From Paracoccus denitrificans (GTDB taxonomy: Bacteria; Pseudomonadota; Alphaproteobacteria; Rhodobacterales; Rhodobacteraceae): a stretch of 64,000 bases of DNA. The DNA lies in assembly GCF_900100045.1 (NCBI RefSeq), contig NZ_FNEA01000007.1:124001-188000 (forward strand). Direction: 5' to 3'. The position numbers and the translations under genes are program-made. Numbering within the stretch: the stretch's first letter is position 1; every line of letters begins with the position of its first letter. Of this stretch, positions 8,433 through 18,293 are shown in pieces. The notes below the pieces were generated by a model that worked only from the letters and a program-made list of their open reading frames with translations, was not told the DNA's origin and ran no database searches.

Positions 8433-9554
8433 TCAGGGCGAAAGCCGATGCCCGCGCAGGGCGAAGTCCTCGTCCAGCAGCACCAGGTCGGCGGGACGGC
8501 CGGGGGCCAGCGTGCCATATCGGTCCTGCAAGCCCAGCAATGCCGCGGGGATGGCCGAGGCCATGCGCAGCGCGCGTTCGGGCGCGATGCCGACCTGACG
8601 GACCAGCACGGCGATGGCCTGCGGCAGGGTCAGGTCGGCCCCGGCCAAGGTGCCGTCGGCCAGCGTCAACCGCCCGTCGCGGCGCAGAACCTTGCGGCCG
8701 CCCAGTTCCATCTCGGTCAGGTCGGTGCCGGCAAAGGCCATGCAATCGGTGACCAGGAAGATGCCCTCGGGCCGCGCGCCCAGCGCCAGCCGCATCACCG
8801 CCGGATGCACATGGATGCCGTCGGCGATCAGCCCGGCGCTCGGCTTGCCGGCCAGCACCGCCCCGGCCAGCCCCGGCGCGCGGTTGCCGATCTGGCTCAT
8901 GGCATTGAAAAGATGCGTGGCGCAGCGGGCGCCGGCGGCAAAGGCGGCCTGCGCCTCGTCATGGCTGCAATCGCTGTGGCCCAGGCTGACCACGGCGCCC
9001 GCCCCGGCAAGGGCGGCGATCTGCTGCGGGCTCGCCGCTTCAGGCGCCAGCGTTACCATCAGCGCCGGCAGCCGGCGGGCGGCGTCGCAAAGCCGGGCCA
9101 GATCCTCGTCGGTCATCGGCCGGATCAGCGCCGGGTCATGTGCGCCCTTGCGACGCGGGTCCAGATGCGGCCCCTCAAGGTGCAGGCCCAGAAAGCCCGG
9201 CACCTGCGCCTCGGCCGCCGCGATCCCCAGTGCGATGACATGGGCGGTGGCTTTTGGCGTGTCGGTGATCAGCGTCGGCAGCACGCCCGCCGTGCCAAGC
9301 GCGCGATGCGCGGCGCAGATGCGGCGCAGACCGTCCAGATCGGTCGTGCCGTCCAGCATCAGCCCTCCGCCGCCATTCACCTGCAAGTCCAGAAAGGCCG
9401 GGGCCAGGATGCCCGGCACCGCCCGCCGCCCCTTGGCCGGGGCCTCGGCCTCGGGCAGGATCGCGGCGATCTCGCCCGCCTCGATCACCAGCGCATGGCC
9501 GTCGAGGAAACGCGCGCCGTCAAAGATCCGCGCGCCGGTCAGAACCTCGGCCAT
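8433..9554 (-). CDS. nagA: N-acetylglucosamine-6-phosphate deacetylase
   Basis: 373 residues of the amidohydrolase superfamily. Key residues are visible: Glu127 and His130 in LEGPHLDPRRKGAHD, His193 in LGHSD, His214 in THLFNAM, and the catalytic Asp270 in LVTDCMAF. It converts GlcNAc-6-phosphate to glucosamine-6-phosphate and acetate in the cytoplasm. It is the last gene of a leftward four-gene operon; its ATG overlaps the stop of the SIS gene as TGATG. In this context its substrate would come from the kinase (12179-11346) and from MurQ (12332-13210). Confidence 0.95.
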   Translation of the reverse strand: MAEVLTGARIFDGARFLDGHALVIEAGEIAAILPEAEAPAKGRRAVPGILAPAFLDLQVNGGGGLMLDGTTDLDGLRRICAAHRALGTAGVLPTLITDTPKATAHVIALGIAAAEAQVPGFLGLHLEGPHLDPRRKGAHDPALIRPMTDEDLARLCDAARRLPALMVTLAPEAASPQQIAALAGAGAVVSLGHSDCSHDEAQAAFAAGARCATHLFNAMSQIGNRAPGLAGAVLAGKPSAGLIADGIHVHPAVMRLALGARPEGIFLVTDCMAFAGTDLTEMELGGRKVLRRDGRLTLADGTLAGADLTLPQAIAVLVRQVGIAPERALRMASAIPAALLGLQDRYGTLAPGRPADLVLLDEDFALRGHRLSP

Positions 9555-10579
9555 CACACCGTCTCCGTCACCTTGCGCAGATGCGGCGGCGTGTCGGGAT
9601 CGAAGCCGCGCCGCCGCGCCAGCCCTTCGATGAAGGCGTAGAAGCCGGCGATGGTGACCAGCGGCGCCACCAGCGGATGCAGGCCGGGGACCGAGGGCAG
9701 GGTGACCGCGCCGCCGACCTCCGTGCCGGTGATGAACACATCCGCACCCTGCGCCGCCAGCCGCTCGGCCGTGGCCTTGAGTTGCGGCAGGGCGGCGTCC
9801 TCGATACCCAGCGCCAGCACCGGAAAGCCGGCCTGCACGATGGCGGCGGGGCCGTGCAGCACCTCGGCGGCCGAATAGGCCTCGGCATGGATGCCCGAGG
9901 TTTCCTTGAACTTCAGCGCCGATTCGCAGGCGATGGCAAAGCTGGGGCCGCGGCCGAGCACGAAGGCCGAGGATGCCCGCGCCAGCCGCGCCGAAAGGGG
10001 CGACCAGTCCAGCCCCACGGCCTGTCCGAACGCATCGGGCAGGGCGGCGACGGCATCCTGCAGGGCGTGGTCCTCGCGCCATTCCGCCAGCAGCGACAGG
10101 CCGGCCAGCACCGAGCAGACGAAGGTCTTGGTCGCGGCCACGCTTTTCTCCTCGCCCGCCTGCAAGGGCAGGCAATGGGCCGAGACCTGCGCCATCGGGC
10201 TGTCCTCGACATTGGTGATGGCGATCGACAGCGCGCCGCCCTGGCCCGAGGCGCGCATCATCTCGACCCCGTCCGGGCTGCGGCCGGATTGCGAGATGCC
10301 GATGCAGGCCGCCTTGCCCAGCCGCAAGGGCCGGCGATAGATCGAGGCGATGGAGGGGCCGACCGAGGCGACCGGCACCCCGGCCTCGAGCTCGATGGCG
10401 TATTTCAGATAGGTCGCGGCATGGTCCGACGACCCGCGCGCCACGGTGACCACAAGGTCGGGGTCCTTGCGGCGCAGGGCGGCCGCGGCATCCAGCACCG
10501 CGTCGCGCGAGCGTTCGAGGAAGCGGGCGGCGGCTTCGGGGATCTCGGCCACTTCGCGCGCCATATGCGTCTGGCTCAT
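9554..10579 (-). CDS. SIS-domain sugar isomerase/deaminase (NagB-II-type glucosamine-6-phosphate deaminase)
   Basis: 341 residues with two SIS (sugar isomerase) domains resembling the isomerase half of GlmS, without its glutaminase domain. Motifs include ARGSSDHAATYLKYAIE, GISQSGRSPD and ESALKFKETSGIHAEAY. Such proteins next to nagA are usually the NagB-II type, which deaminates and isomerises glucosamine-6-phosphate to fructose-6-phosphate and ammonia. It is coupled by one-base overlaps (TGATG) to the regulator gene upstream and nagA downstream. AgaS-type activity on galactosamine-6-phosphate is the alternative. Confidence 0.85.
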   Translation of the reverse strand: MSQTHMAREVAEIPEAAARFLERSRDAVLDAAAALRRKDPDLVVTVARGSSDHAATYLKYAIELEAGVPVASVGPSIASIYRRPLRLGKAACIGISQSGRSPDGVEMMRASGQGGALSIAITNVEDSPMAQVSAHCLPLQAGEEKSVAATKTFVCSVLAGLSLLAEWREDHALQDAVAALPDAFGQAVGLDWSPLSARLARASSAFVLGRGPSFAIACESALKFKETSGIHAEAYSAAEVLHGPAAIVQAGFPVLALGIEDAALPQLKATAERLAAQGADVFITGTEVGGAVTLPSVPGLHPLVAPLVTIAGFYAFIEGLARRRGFDPDTPPHLRKVTETV

Positions 10580-11346
10580 CACGGGTTCCTTTCGCCTTCC
10601 GGGGCAAGTTTCAGTTCCACGGCGAAGTCGTAGGCATCGCCGCGATAGAGCGAGCGGGTGAACTCGACCACCTTGCCCGAGGGCAGGTAGGAGATGCGTT
10701 CGATCCGCAGCCCGGCCACGCCGGGGGGGACGCCCAGAAGCTCGGCGTCCTTGGCGTTCAGGTTCGCGGCCGAAATGCGCTGCACCGCCCGCACCGGCCG
10801 CAGCCCGCGGTCTTGCAGCACCGCATAAAGCGAATCGGTGACACAATCGGGATCGGGCAGGATGGCCTGCGACAGCGAGGCGCGCTCGATGGCCAACGGC
10901 ACCCCGTCCGAACTGCGCACCCGTTCCAGCCGCGCCACCTTTTCGCCGACGCCCAGCCCCAGCGCCATCACCTCTTCCGGGGCGGGGGCGTGCAGGCCGC
11001 GGGCGATCCAGCGGCTTTCGACACTGCGGCCGCGCCGGGCCATGTCCTCGGTGAACGAGGTCAGCAGCGACAGCGCCTGTTCCAGCTTTTCGACCCGGGG
11101 CGCGACGAAGGTGCCCGAGCCGCGCTTTTGCACCAGCTGCCCCGAGGCGACCAGTTCCGCCACCCCCTTGCGCACGGTGACGCGCGACAGGCCGGTCATC
11201 GCCGCCAGTTCGCGCTCGGACGGCAGGCTGTCGCCGGGTTGCAGCCGCCCCGAGGCGATGGCCTCGGCGATCAGCCGGTGCAGTTGCAGGTAAAGCGGTC
11301 CGCCGCCGGTTTCCTCGAAAGCCTCGGGTGTGAAAAGCTCGCCCAT
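10579..11346 (-). CDS. GntR-family (HutC/UTRA) regulator of amino-sugar use
   Basis: 255 residues. An N-terminal winged helix (about residues 15-85) contains LPSERELAAMTGLSRVTVRK, the GntR signature; the C-terminal UTRA domain (about 100-245) is the ligand-binding fold of the HutC subfamily. NagR-type members bind amino-sugar phosphates and repress nag genes. It lies within the operon it probably controls, between kinase and SIS genes, with one-base overlaps on both sides. Likely operators are the two direct-repeat sites at 12200-12220 and 12290-12307. Confidence 0.88.
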   Translation of the reverse strand: MGELFTPEAFEETGGGPLYLQLHRLIAEAIASGRLQPGDSLPSERELAAMTGLSRVTVRKGVAELVASGQLVQKRGSGTFVAPRVEKLEQALSLLTSFTEDMARRGRSVESRWIARGLHAPAPEEVMALGLGVGEKVARLERVRSSDGVPLAIERASLSQAILPDPDCVTDSLYAVLQDRGLRPVRAVQRISAANLNAKDAELLGVPPGVAGLRIERISYLPSGKVVEFTRSLYRGDAYDFAVELKLAPEGERNP

Positions 11347-12179
11347 CACGCCTCCTGCCGGGCCAGGTGCAGCGCCCCGTCGAGGCCCGAGCCCTTGGGC
11401 GGCCGGACCCGCCACAGCCCTTGCAGGCGGGCGGCGTAATGCGTGCCCAGCCCGCCCAGGAACACCACCGGCAGGTCGCGACCGGCTTGCAGCGTGTCGA
11501 TCATGCCGCGGATTTCGGCGACGGCGCCGGCAAAGATGCGCTCGGCCGCCGGATCGTCGCCGGTGACGATGCGCGGCGCGAAACCGGCGAATTCGGCGGG
11601 CCGGGCGCGAAAGCCGAATGAGATCACCCCTTCGATCCCGCCCAACTCGTCCAGCACCGCCTGCAAGAGCGGGCTCATCGGCGCGAAGCCGTCCTCGGCG
11701 CGCAGGGCCTCGGCCAGCAGCGCCCGGCCCAGCACCGCGCCGCTGCCCTCGTCGCCCAAGACGAAGCCGCGCCCGCCATATTGCCGCATCTCGCCGCCGA
11801 TCTGGACGGCAAAGACCGAGCCGGTGCCCATGGCGGCGACGATGCCGTCCCCGCCCCCCAGCGCGCCGGTGGCGGCGGTCACCGCATCGGTGACGATGCG
11901 CGTGCGGCGAAAGGGCAGCATGGCCCGAAGGCTGCGGGCGGCGGCGGTGACATTGGCGCCGGCAAGGCCCAGCACCGCGGTCAGCTCGTCCAGATGGCCG
12001 TGCCCGGCGTCCTGGAGCGCGGCGCGGGCGGCGGCGAGGATATTGGCGCAGGCCCCCTCGGTCTCGACCGAGATATTGGCCGGCCCTGCCGCGCCCTGGC
12101 CGATGATCCGGCCCTCGCCATCCGCGATGGCGGCGCGACAGCCGGTCCCCCCTCCGTCTATGCCCAGGAAATATGACAT
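11346..12179 (-). CDS. BadF/BadG-family amino-sugar kinase (GlcNAc/MurNAc kinase-like)
   Basis: 277 residues of the ASKHA fold. The N-terminal phosphate loop GIDGGGTGCRA and the GTGSV and GDEGSGA segments are typical of the BadF/BadG/BcrA ATPase group, which includes N-acetylglucosamine kinases and the MurNAc/GlcNAc kinase MurK. Lying next to murQ and nagA, it probably phosphorylates imported GlcNAc and/or MurNAc at C6. The ATG at 12179 has a good AAAGGAG ribosome-binding site. It is the first gene of the leftward operon and diverges from murQ over 152 bp. Sugar preference cannot be read from the sequence. Confidence 0.82.
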   Translation of the reverse strand: MSYFLGIDGGGTGCRAAIADGEGRIIGQGAAGPANISVETEGACANILAAARAALQDAGHGHLDELTAVLGLAGANVTAAARSLRAMLPFRRTRIVTDAVTAATGALGGGDGIVAAMGTGSVFAVQIGGEMRQYGGRGFVLGDEGSGAVLGRALLAEALRAEDGFAPMSPLLQAVLDELGGIEGVISFGFRARPAEFAGFAPRIVTGDDPAAERIFAGAVAEIRGMIDTLQAGRDLPVVFLGGLGTHYAARLQGLWRVRPPKGSGLDGALHLARQEA

Positions 12180-12199
12180 GGCGACTCCTTTGGAATGAC

Positions 12200-12220
12200 G
12201 ATACCAAAACAATACCAAAA
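12200..12220 (-). promoter_or_regulatory. Direct-repeat operator in front of the kinase-gntR-SIS-nagA operon
   Basis: Read leftward, the sequence TTGGTATTGTTTTGGTAT is two TTGGTAT half-sites spaced 11 bp start to start, about one helical turn. It lies 21-41 bp before the kinase start. The same motif in opposite orientation lies at 12290-12307 before murQ. The paired sites in a divergent promoter make them the best candidates for binding by the GntR regulator of this locus. Confidence 0.65.
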
Positions 12221-12282
12221 GGGAAGGGGTATTTTGATTATCCCAAGAAAACGCCGTTCTATGTAGATTTTTAAGAAGGGTC

Positions 12283-12310
12283 TTTACAATTGGTATTGTT
12301 TTGGCATTAT
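12283..12310 (+). promoter_or_regulatory. murQ promoter overlapping the second operator copy
   Basis: TTTACA (12283-12288) and CATTAT (12305-12310) with a 16-bp spacer resemble a sigma-70 promoter. The spacer and -10 contain TTGGTATTGTTTTGGCAT, the second copy of the direct-repeat operator (one base different in the second half-site). A repressor bound there would cover the -10 region. The murQ ATG follows 22 bp later, after a GGGGGAA ribosome-binding site. Confidence 0.6.
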
Positions 12311-12331
12311 CAACGGAACAGGGGGAATCAC

Positions 12332-13210
12332 ATGACCGCATCCGGCACCGAGGCAAGGCATCCGGCATCGACAGGGCTTCACGCGCGCTCCGGCGGCGAT
12401 GTGCTGGGCATCCTGCTTCAGGCGCAGGTCTCGGCGCTGGCCGCGCTGGAAGCCGCGTTGCCGGCGCTTGAGCGCGCGGCCGAGGCCGCCGGCGCTGCGC
12501 TGCGCCGGGGCGGCAAGCTCGGCTATGCCGGGGCCGGTTCCTCGGGGCTGATGGCACTGGCGGATTGCCTGGAACTGGCCGGCACCTTCGGCATCGCGCC
12601 CGAACGCACGCCCATGATGTTCGCCGGCGGGGCCGAGGCGCTTTTGCATCTGAAGGGCAGCGTCGAGGATGACCCGGCGCTGGCGCTGGCCGATCTGGAC
12701 CGGGCCGGGCTTGCGGCGGGGGATGTGATCTTGTGCCTCTCGGCCTCGGGGCGCACGCCCTATGCGCTGGCGATTGCCACGGCTGCGCAGGAGCGCGGCG
12801 TGACCGTGGCCGGCTTTGCCAATGTTGCGGGCTCGGCCCTGCTGGAACGCGCCGACATTCCGGTGCTGATCGAGACCGGGGCCGAGGTCGTCTCGGGCTC
12901 GACCCGCATGGGGGCTGCCACGGCGCAAAAGGTGGCGCTGAACATGCTCTCGGTGCTGGTCGCGATCCGGCTGGGCCATGTCCATGACGGCTACATGGTC
13001 AACCTGGTGGCCGACAACATCAAGCTGGTGGACCGCGCCGCCCGCATCGTCGCCGCCGTGGCGGGCGTGACCCGCGACGAGGCCGAGGTCGCGCTGTCGC
13101 GCACCGGCGGCGCGGTCAAGCCCGCGATCCTGGTCGCGCGCGGCATGGCGTCTGACACGGCCGAGGCGCGGCTGGCCGAAACCGGGGGCCTGCTGGCCCC
13201 GCTGATCTGA
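12332..13210 (+). CDS. murQ: N-acetylmuramic acid 6-phosphate etherase
   Basis: 292 residues with an SIS domain and the MurQ hallmarks GAGSSGLM, LSASGRTPYAL and the signature EVVSGSTRMGAATAQK. MurQ splits the lactyl ether of MurNAc-6-phosphate, giving GlcNAc-6-phosphate and D-lactate, and so links peptidoglycan sugar recovery to NagA. The ATG at 12332 is preceded by GGGGGAA. It is followed after 48 bp by the solute-binding protein gene, suggesting a transport and catabolism operon. MurQ is usually paired with a PTS importer; here an ABC importer takes that place. Confidence 0.92.
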   Translation: MTASGTEARHPASTGLHARSGGDVLGILLQAQVSALAALEAALPALERAAEAAGAALRRGGKLGYAGAGSSGLMALADCLELAGTFGIAPERTPMMFAGGAEALLHLKGSVEDDPALALADLDRAGLAAGDVILCLSASGRTPYALAIATAAQERGVTVAGFANVAGSALLERADIPVLIETGAEVVSGSTRMGAATAQKVALNMLSVLVAIRLGHVHDGYMVNLVADNIKLVDRAARIVAAVAGVTRDEAEVALSRTGGAVKPAILVARGMASDTAEARLAETGGLLAPLI

Positions 13211-13258
13211 TTTCAACCAGAGGGTCCGCGAGAGACCCGATGCCGAAGGGAGAAGACC

Positions 13259-14518
13259 ATGACCAAGACCATCCGCCTGGCACTGCTGACCAGCACCCTG
13301 CTGACCGGCGCCGCCTGGGCCCAGGACGTCACGCTGACCATCGAGAGCTGGCGCAACGACGACCTCGCCATCTGGCAGGAAAAGATCATCCCGGCCTTCG
13401 AGGCCGCCAATCCCGGCATCAAGATCAATTTCGCGCCCTCGGCGCCGCCGGAATACAACGCGGTGCTGAACTCCAAGCTGGATGCGGGCTCGGCCGGCGA
13501 CCTGATCACCTGCCGGCCCTTCGACGCCTCGCTGGAACTGTTCAAGAAGGGCAAGCTGGCCGATCTGAGCGACCTGGCGGCGATGGCCAATTTCTCGGAC
13601 GTGGCCAAATCGGCCTGGCAGACCGATGACGGCGCCCAGACCTTCTGCGTGCCGATGGCCTCGGTGATCCATGGCTTCATCTACAACAAGACCGCCTTCG
13701 ACGAACTGGGCCTGACCCCGCCCAGGACCGAGGCGGAGTTCTTTGCGCTGCTCGACAAGATCAAGGAAGACGGCACCTATATCCCGATGGCCATGGGCAC
13801 GGCCGACCAGTGGGAAGCGGCGACCATGGGCTATCAGAACATCGGCCCGAACTACTGGCATGGCGAGGAGGGCCGCAAGGCATTGATCGAGGGCACGTCG
13901 AGCCTGACCGACGATGGCTGGGTCGCGCCCTTCCGCCAACTGGCGAAGTGGAAGGACTACCTGGGCGACGGGTTCGAGGCGCAGACCTATCCCGACAGCC
14001 AGAACCTGTTCACGCTGGGTCGCGCCGCGATCTATCCGGCTGGCTCGTGGGAGATCGGCGTCTTCGGCCCGCAGATCGGCGGCGCCTTCGAGATGGGTGC
14101 CTTCCCGCCGCCCGTCCCGGCCGAGGGCGACACCTGCTATATCAGCGACCATACCGATATCGCGCTGGGCATGAATGCCGCGACGAAGCACCCGGAAGAG
14201 GCGCGAAAATTCCTGGAATGGGTCGGCTCGTCGGAATTCGCCTCGCTTTACGCCAATGCGCTGCCGGGCTTCTTCTCGCTGAACTCGGCCCCGGTCGAGA
14301 TGGAGGATCCGCTGGCCAGGGAATTCGTCGGCTGGCGCGAGACCTGTGAGCCCACCATCCGCTCGACCTACCAGATCCTGTCGCGCGGCACGCCGAACCT
14401 GGAGAACGAGACCTGGACCGCCTCGGCCAACGTGATCACCGGCGCCGAGACGCCCGAGGCCGCGGCCGAGAGGCTGCAACAGGGCCTGGCCGCGTGGCAC
14501 GCGCCGCAGCAGAAGTGA
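13259..14518 (+). CDS. ABC transporter sugar solute-binding protein (family 1, CUT1)
   Basis: 419 residues. A Sec signal peptide (about residues 1-22, ending GAAWAQ) is followed by a family 1 extracellular solute-binding domain (TIESWRNDDLAIWQEKIIPAF near the mature N-terminus). It would capture the sugar in the periplasm for the two permeases downstream. Its place after murQ and beside the nag operon points to an amino sugar, muropeptide sugar or chito-oligosaccharide ligand, but specificity cannot be read from sequence. Two strong stem-loops follow the stop before the permease genes. Confidence 0.88.
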   Translation: MTKTIRLALLTSTLLTGAAWAQDVTLTIESWRNDDLAIWQEKIIPAFEAANPGIKINFAPSAPPEYNAVLNSKLDAGSAGDLITCRPFDASLELFKKGKLADLSDLAAMANFSDVAKSAWQTDDGAQTFCVPMASVIHGFIYNKTAFDELGLTPPRTEAEFFALLDKIKEDGTYIPMAMGTADQWEAATMGYQNIGPNYWHGEEGRKALIEGTSSLTDDGWVAPFRQLAKWKDYLGDGFEAQTYPDSQNLFTLGRAAIYPAGSWEIGVFGPQIGGAFEMGAFPPPVPAEGDTCYISDHTDIALGMNAATKHPEEARKFLEWVGSSEFASLYANALPGFFSLNSAPVEMEDPLAREFVGWRETCEPTIRSTYQILSRGTPNLENETWTASANVITGAETPEAAAERLQQGLAAWHAPQQK

Positions 14519-14524
14519 CGCCTG

Positions 14525-14571
14525 GCCGGGCCTGACGGCCCGGCGATGGCGGGGGGCTTTCCGCCCCCCGC
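14525..14571 (+). terminator. Two stem-loops between solute-binding protein and permease genes
   Basis: GCCGGGCC-TGAC-GGCCCGGC (14525-14544) is followed by a 9-bp stem GCGGGGGGC/GCCCCCCGC with loop TTTCC (14549-14571). A short T-run occurs at 14585-14589. This lies in the 94-bp gap between the binding-protein gene and the first permease. Such hairpins usually protect the 3' end of the binding-protein mRNA or cause partial termination, which keeps the binding protein more abundant than the permeases. Confidence 0.6.
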
Positions 14572-14612
14572 ACCCCCCGAGGGTATTTTTCAAACGGAAA
14601 AAGGAGGGCGTC

Positions 14613-15530
14613 ATGGCGCAGCGGAAAGCGTTTCGCTGGCATATCGCGGTGTTTCTTGCGCCTGCGGTGCTGGTCTATACCGCCATCATGATCGTTCCGC
14701 TGTTCGGGACGCTGAACCTGTCGCTGTTCAATACGGGCGAGGAAGGGCGGGTCTTCGTGGGCCTGCGAAACTTTGCCACGCTGTTCGGCGATCCGCGCTG
14801 GTCGGCGAGCTTCTGGAACGCGCTGGGCAACAACGCCTGGTTCTTCCTGGTCCACATGCTGGTGCAGAACCCGGTCGGCGTGGCGCTGGCGGCGCTGCTG
14901 AGCTCGCCGCGGCTGCGGGGGGCGGCGTTTTATCGCACCGCCATCTTCATCCCGACCATCCTGTCTTTCGTCATCGTCGGCTTCGTCTGGAAGCTGATCC
15001 TGTCGCCGATCTGGGGCATTGCGCCGGGGATGCTGGATGCCGTCGGGCTGAAGGGGCTGTTCGCGCCCTGGCTGGGCCGCGAAGGCACGGCGTTGACCAC
15101 GCTGGCGCTGATCTCGGTCTGGCAGTTCGTCGGCATCCCGATGATGCTGATCTATGCCGCGCTGCTGTCGATCCCCGACGAGGTGATCGAGGCGGCCGAG
15201 ATGGACGGCGTCACCGGCTGGTCGCAGTTCTGGAAGATCAAGCTGCCGCTGATCCTGCCCTCGATCGGCATCATCTCGATCCTGACCTTCGTCGGCAACT
15301 TCAACGCCTTCGACCTGATCTACGTCACCCAGGGGGCCTTGGCGGGGCCGAATTTCTCGACCGACATCCTGGGGACGTTCCTTTACCGCACCTTCTTCGG
15401 CTTCCAGTTGCAGATCGGCGATCCGCATATGGGCGCGACCATCGCCACCGCCATGTTCGGCATCATCCTGCTGGGTGTCAGCTTCTACCTGTTCGCCATC
15501 CAGCGCCGGCTGCGCCGCTATCAGTTCTGA
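14613..15530 (+). CDS. Sugar ABC transporter permease (MalF/UgpA type)
   Basis: 305 residues with six predicted membrane helices. The cytoplasmic EAA loop that docks on the ATPase is clear (EAAEMDGVTGWSQFWKIKLP). Family: binding-protein-dependent transport inner-membrane component, CUT1 subgroup. It forms the channel with the next gene. A GGAGGG-like ribosome-binding site precedes the ATG; the next permease starts 9 bp after its stop. Confidence 0.9.
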   Translation: MAQRKAFRWHIAVFLAPAVLVYTAIMIVPLFGTLNLSLFNTGEEGRVFVGLRNFATLFGDPRWSASFWNALGNNAWFFLVHMLVQNPVGVALAALLSSPRLRGAAFYRTAIFIPTILSFVIVGFVWKLILSPIWGIAPGMLDAVGLKGLFAPWLGREGTALTTLALISVWQFVGIPMMLIYAALLSIPDEVIEAAEMDGVTGWSQFWKIKLPLILPSIGIISILTFVGNFNAFDLIYVTQGALAGPNFSTDILGTFLYRTFFGFQLQIGDPHMGATIATAMFGIILLGVSFYLFAIQRRLRRYQF

Positions 15531-15539
15531 GGTGAGACC

Positions 15540-16379
15540 ATGAGCCAAGCCCGCCATTCCACCGCACGCAGCCTGGCCGCCCATGCCGTGCTGATCCTTT
15601 ACACGGTGATCGCGCTGTTCCCGGTCTTCGTCGTGGTCATCAACAGTTTCAAGAACCGCCGCGCGATATTTGCCGATCCGCTGGCCGTGCCGACGGCCGA
15701 AAGCTTCGACCTGGTCGGCTATCGCACGGTGCTGGCGCAGGGGGATTTCGTCCTTTATTTCCAGAACTCGCTGATCGTGACCGTGGCCAGCCTGTTCTTC
15801 GTGCTGCTGTTCGGCGCCATGGCGGCATTCGCCCTGTCGGAATACCGCTTTCGCGGCAACATGCTGATGGGGCTGTATCTCGCGCTGGGGATCATGATCC
15901 CGATCCGGCTGGGCACCGTCGCCATCCTGCAGATGATGGTGGCATCGGGGCTGGTGAACACGCTGACGGCGCTGGTGCTGGTCTATACGGCGCAGGGGCT
16001 GCCGCTCGCGGTGTTCATCCTGTCGGAATTCATGCGCGGCGTCTCGGACGACCTGAAGAATGCCGGCCGCATCGACGGGCTTTCGGAATACACCATCTTC
16101 TTCCGGCTGGTCCTGCCCTTGGTGCGCCCCGCCATGGCCACCGTTGCCGTCTTTACCATGATCCCGATCTGGAACGACCTGTGGTTTCCGCTGATCCTGG
16201 CGCCCAGCGAGGCAACCAAGACCATCACGCTGGGCAGCCAGGTCTTCATCGGCCAGTTCGTCACCAACTGGAACGCTGTGCTGGCGGCGCTGAGCCTCGC
16301 CATCCTGCCGGTGCTGGTGCTCTACCTGATCTTCTCGCGCCAGCTCATCCGCGGCATCACCGCCGGCGCGGTGAAATGA
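15540..16379 (+). CDS. Sugar ABC transporter permease (MalG/UgpE type)
   Basis: 279 residues, six membrane helices. The EAA-type loop is present in a divergent form (NAGRIDGLSEYTIFFRLVLP), as usual for the MalG-like partner of CUT1 importers. Pairs with the preceding permease; both depend on the ATPase encoded 37 bp downstream. Confidence 0.9.
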   Translation: MSQARHSTARSLAAHAVLILYTVIALFPVFVVVINSFKNRRAIFADPLAVPTAESFDLVGYRTVLAQGDFVLYFQNSLIVTVASLFFVLLFGAMAAFALSEYRFRGNMLMGLYLALGIMIPIRLGTVAILQMMVASGLVNTLTALVLVYTAQGLPLAVFILSEFMRGVSDDLKNAGRIDGLSEYTIFFRLVLPLVRPAMATVAVFTMIPIWNDLWFPLILAPSEATKTITLGSQVFIGQFVTNWNAVLAALSLAILPVLVLYLIFSRQLIRGITAGAVK

Positions 16380-16416
16380 CGGCCATCGACATGAACGCCA
16401 ACAAGGAGTGATCCCG

Positions 16417-17405
<989 letters not shown>

Positions 17406-17409
<4 letters not shown>

Positions 17410-18293
17410 ATCACCACCACGCCCGAATGCTTGGCCTTGTGCTCGGGCTCGACATGGATGGTGATCAGCGCGCCGGGCAGCTTGCGCTTCAGCGCCTGCT
17501 CGATCCGGTCGCAGATGTCGTGGGCCGCATCGACCGTGGTCTGGCCGTCCACCACCAGGTGGAAGTCGATGAAGGTGCGCGGTCCGGCATGGCGGGTGCG
17601 CAGGTCATGCGCCTCGATGGCGCCGGCGGCGGCGTCCGAGATGGTGGCGCGGATATCGGCCAGCGTGTCCTCGGACACCGCCTCGTCCATCAGCCCCGAC
17701 AGCGAGCTGGCCATCACCTTCCACCCCGACCACAGGATGTTGAGCGCGACCAGCGCCGCCAGCGCCGGGTCCAGCACCGCCCAGCCGGTCACGACCGCCA
17801 GCGTCACGCCGGCCACCACGCCCACGGACGAGATCACGTCCGACAGCAGGTGACGCCCATCCGCGACCAGCGCCGGCGATCTCAGCCGGCGGCCGCGGGT
17901 GATCAGCACCCAGCACCACAGCCCGTTCAGCACGCTGGCCAGGCCGTTGACCAGCAGCCCCTCCAGCGGCGCGTCCAGCATGCGCGGGTTCTGGAAACCG
18001 TGCCAGGCTTCGCGCAGGATCAGCAGTGCGGCGACGATGATCATCACCCCCTCCAGCACGGCGCTGAAGAATTCCGCCTTGTGATGGCCATAGGGATGGT
18101 CCCTGTCGGCGGGCTTGGCGGCGACGCGGATGGCGATCAGCGCGGCGACGGCGGTGGCCACGTTCACTGTGCTTTCCAGCGCATCCGAAAGCAGCGCGAC
18201 CGAGCCGGTCAGCCACCAGGCCAGCGCCTTGAGCGCCAGCACGATCAGGCCGACGACGATGCTGCCGAAGGCGATCTTCTCGGTCGCGGACAT
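17406..18293 (-). CDS. Cation diffusion facilitator (CDF) metal efflux protein
   Basis: 295 residues: about six membrane helices (residues 10-185) and a C-terminal cytoplasmic ferredoxin-like dimer domain with FIDFHLVVDG. CDF features include SDALES (Asp37), HPYGHHKAEFFSA, and His148/Asp152 in DGRHLLSD. These proteins export Zn2+, Fe2+ or similar metals by proton antiport. The fourth transport-site ligand, Asp49 in E. coli FieF, corresponds to Ser41 here, so metal specificity may differ. The gene is convergent with the ABC ATPase gene and ends in the same CTAG. It stands alone, with no visible regulator. Confidence 0.85.

Noticed and set aside
8341..8745. Upstream extension of the nnr frame
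   Set aside because: It runs into nagA and lacks any Crp/Fnr feature; the 224-residue version matches the family length.
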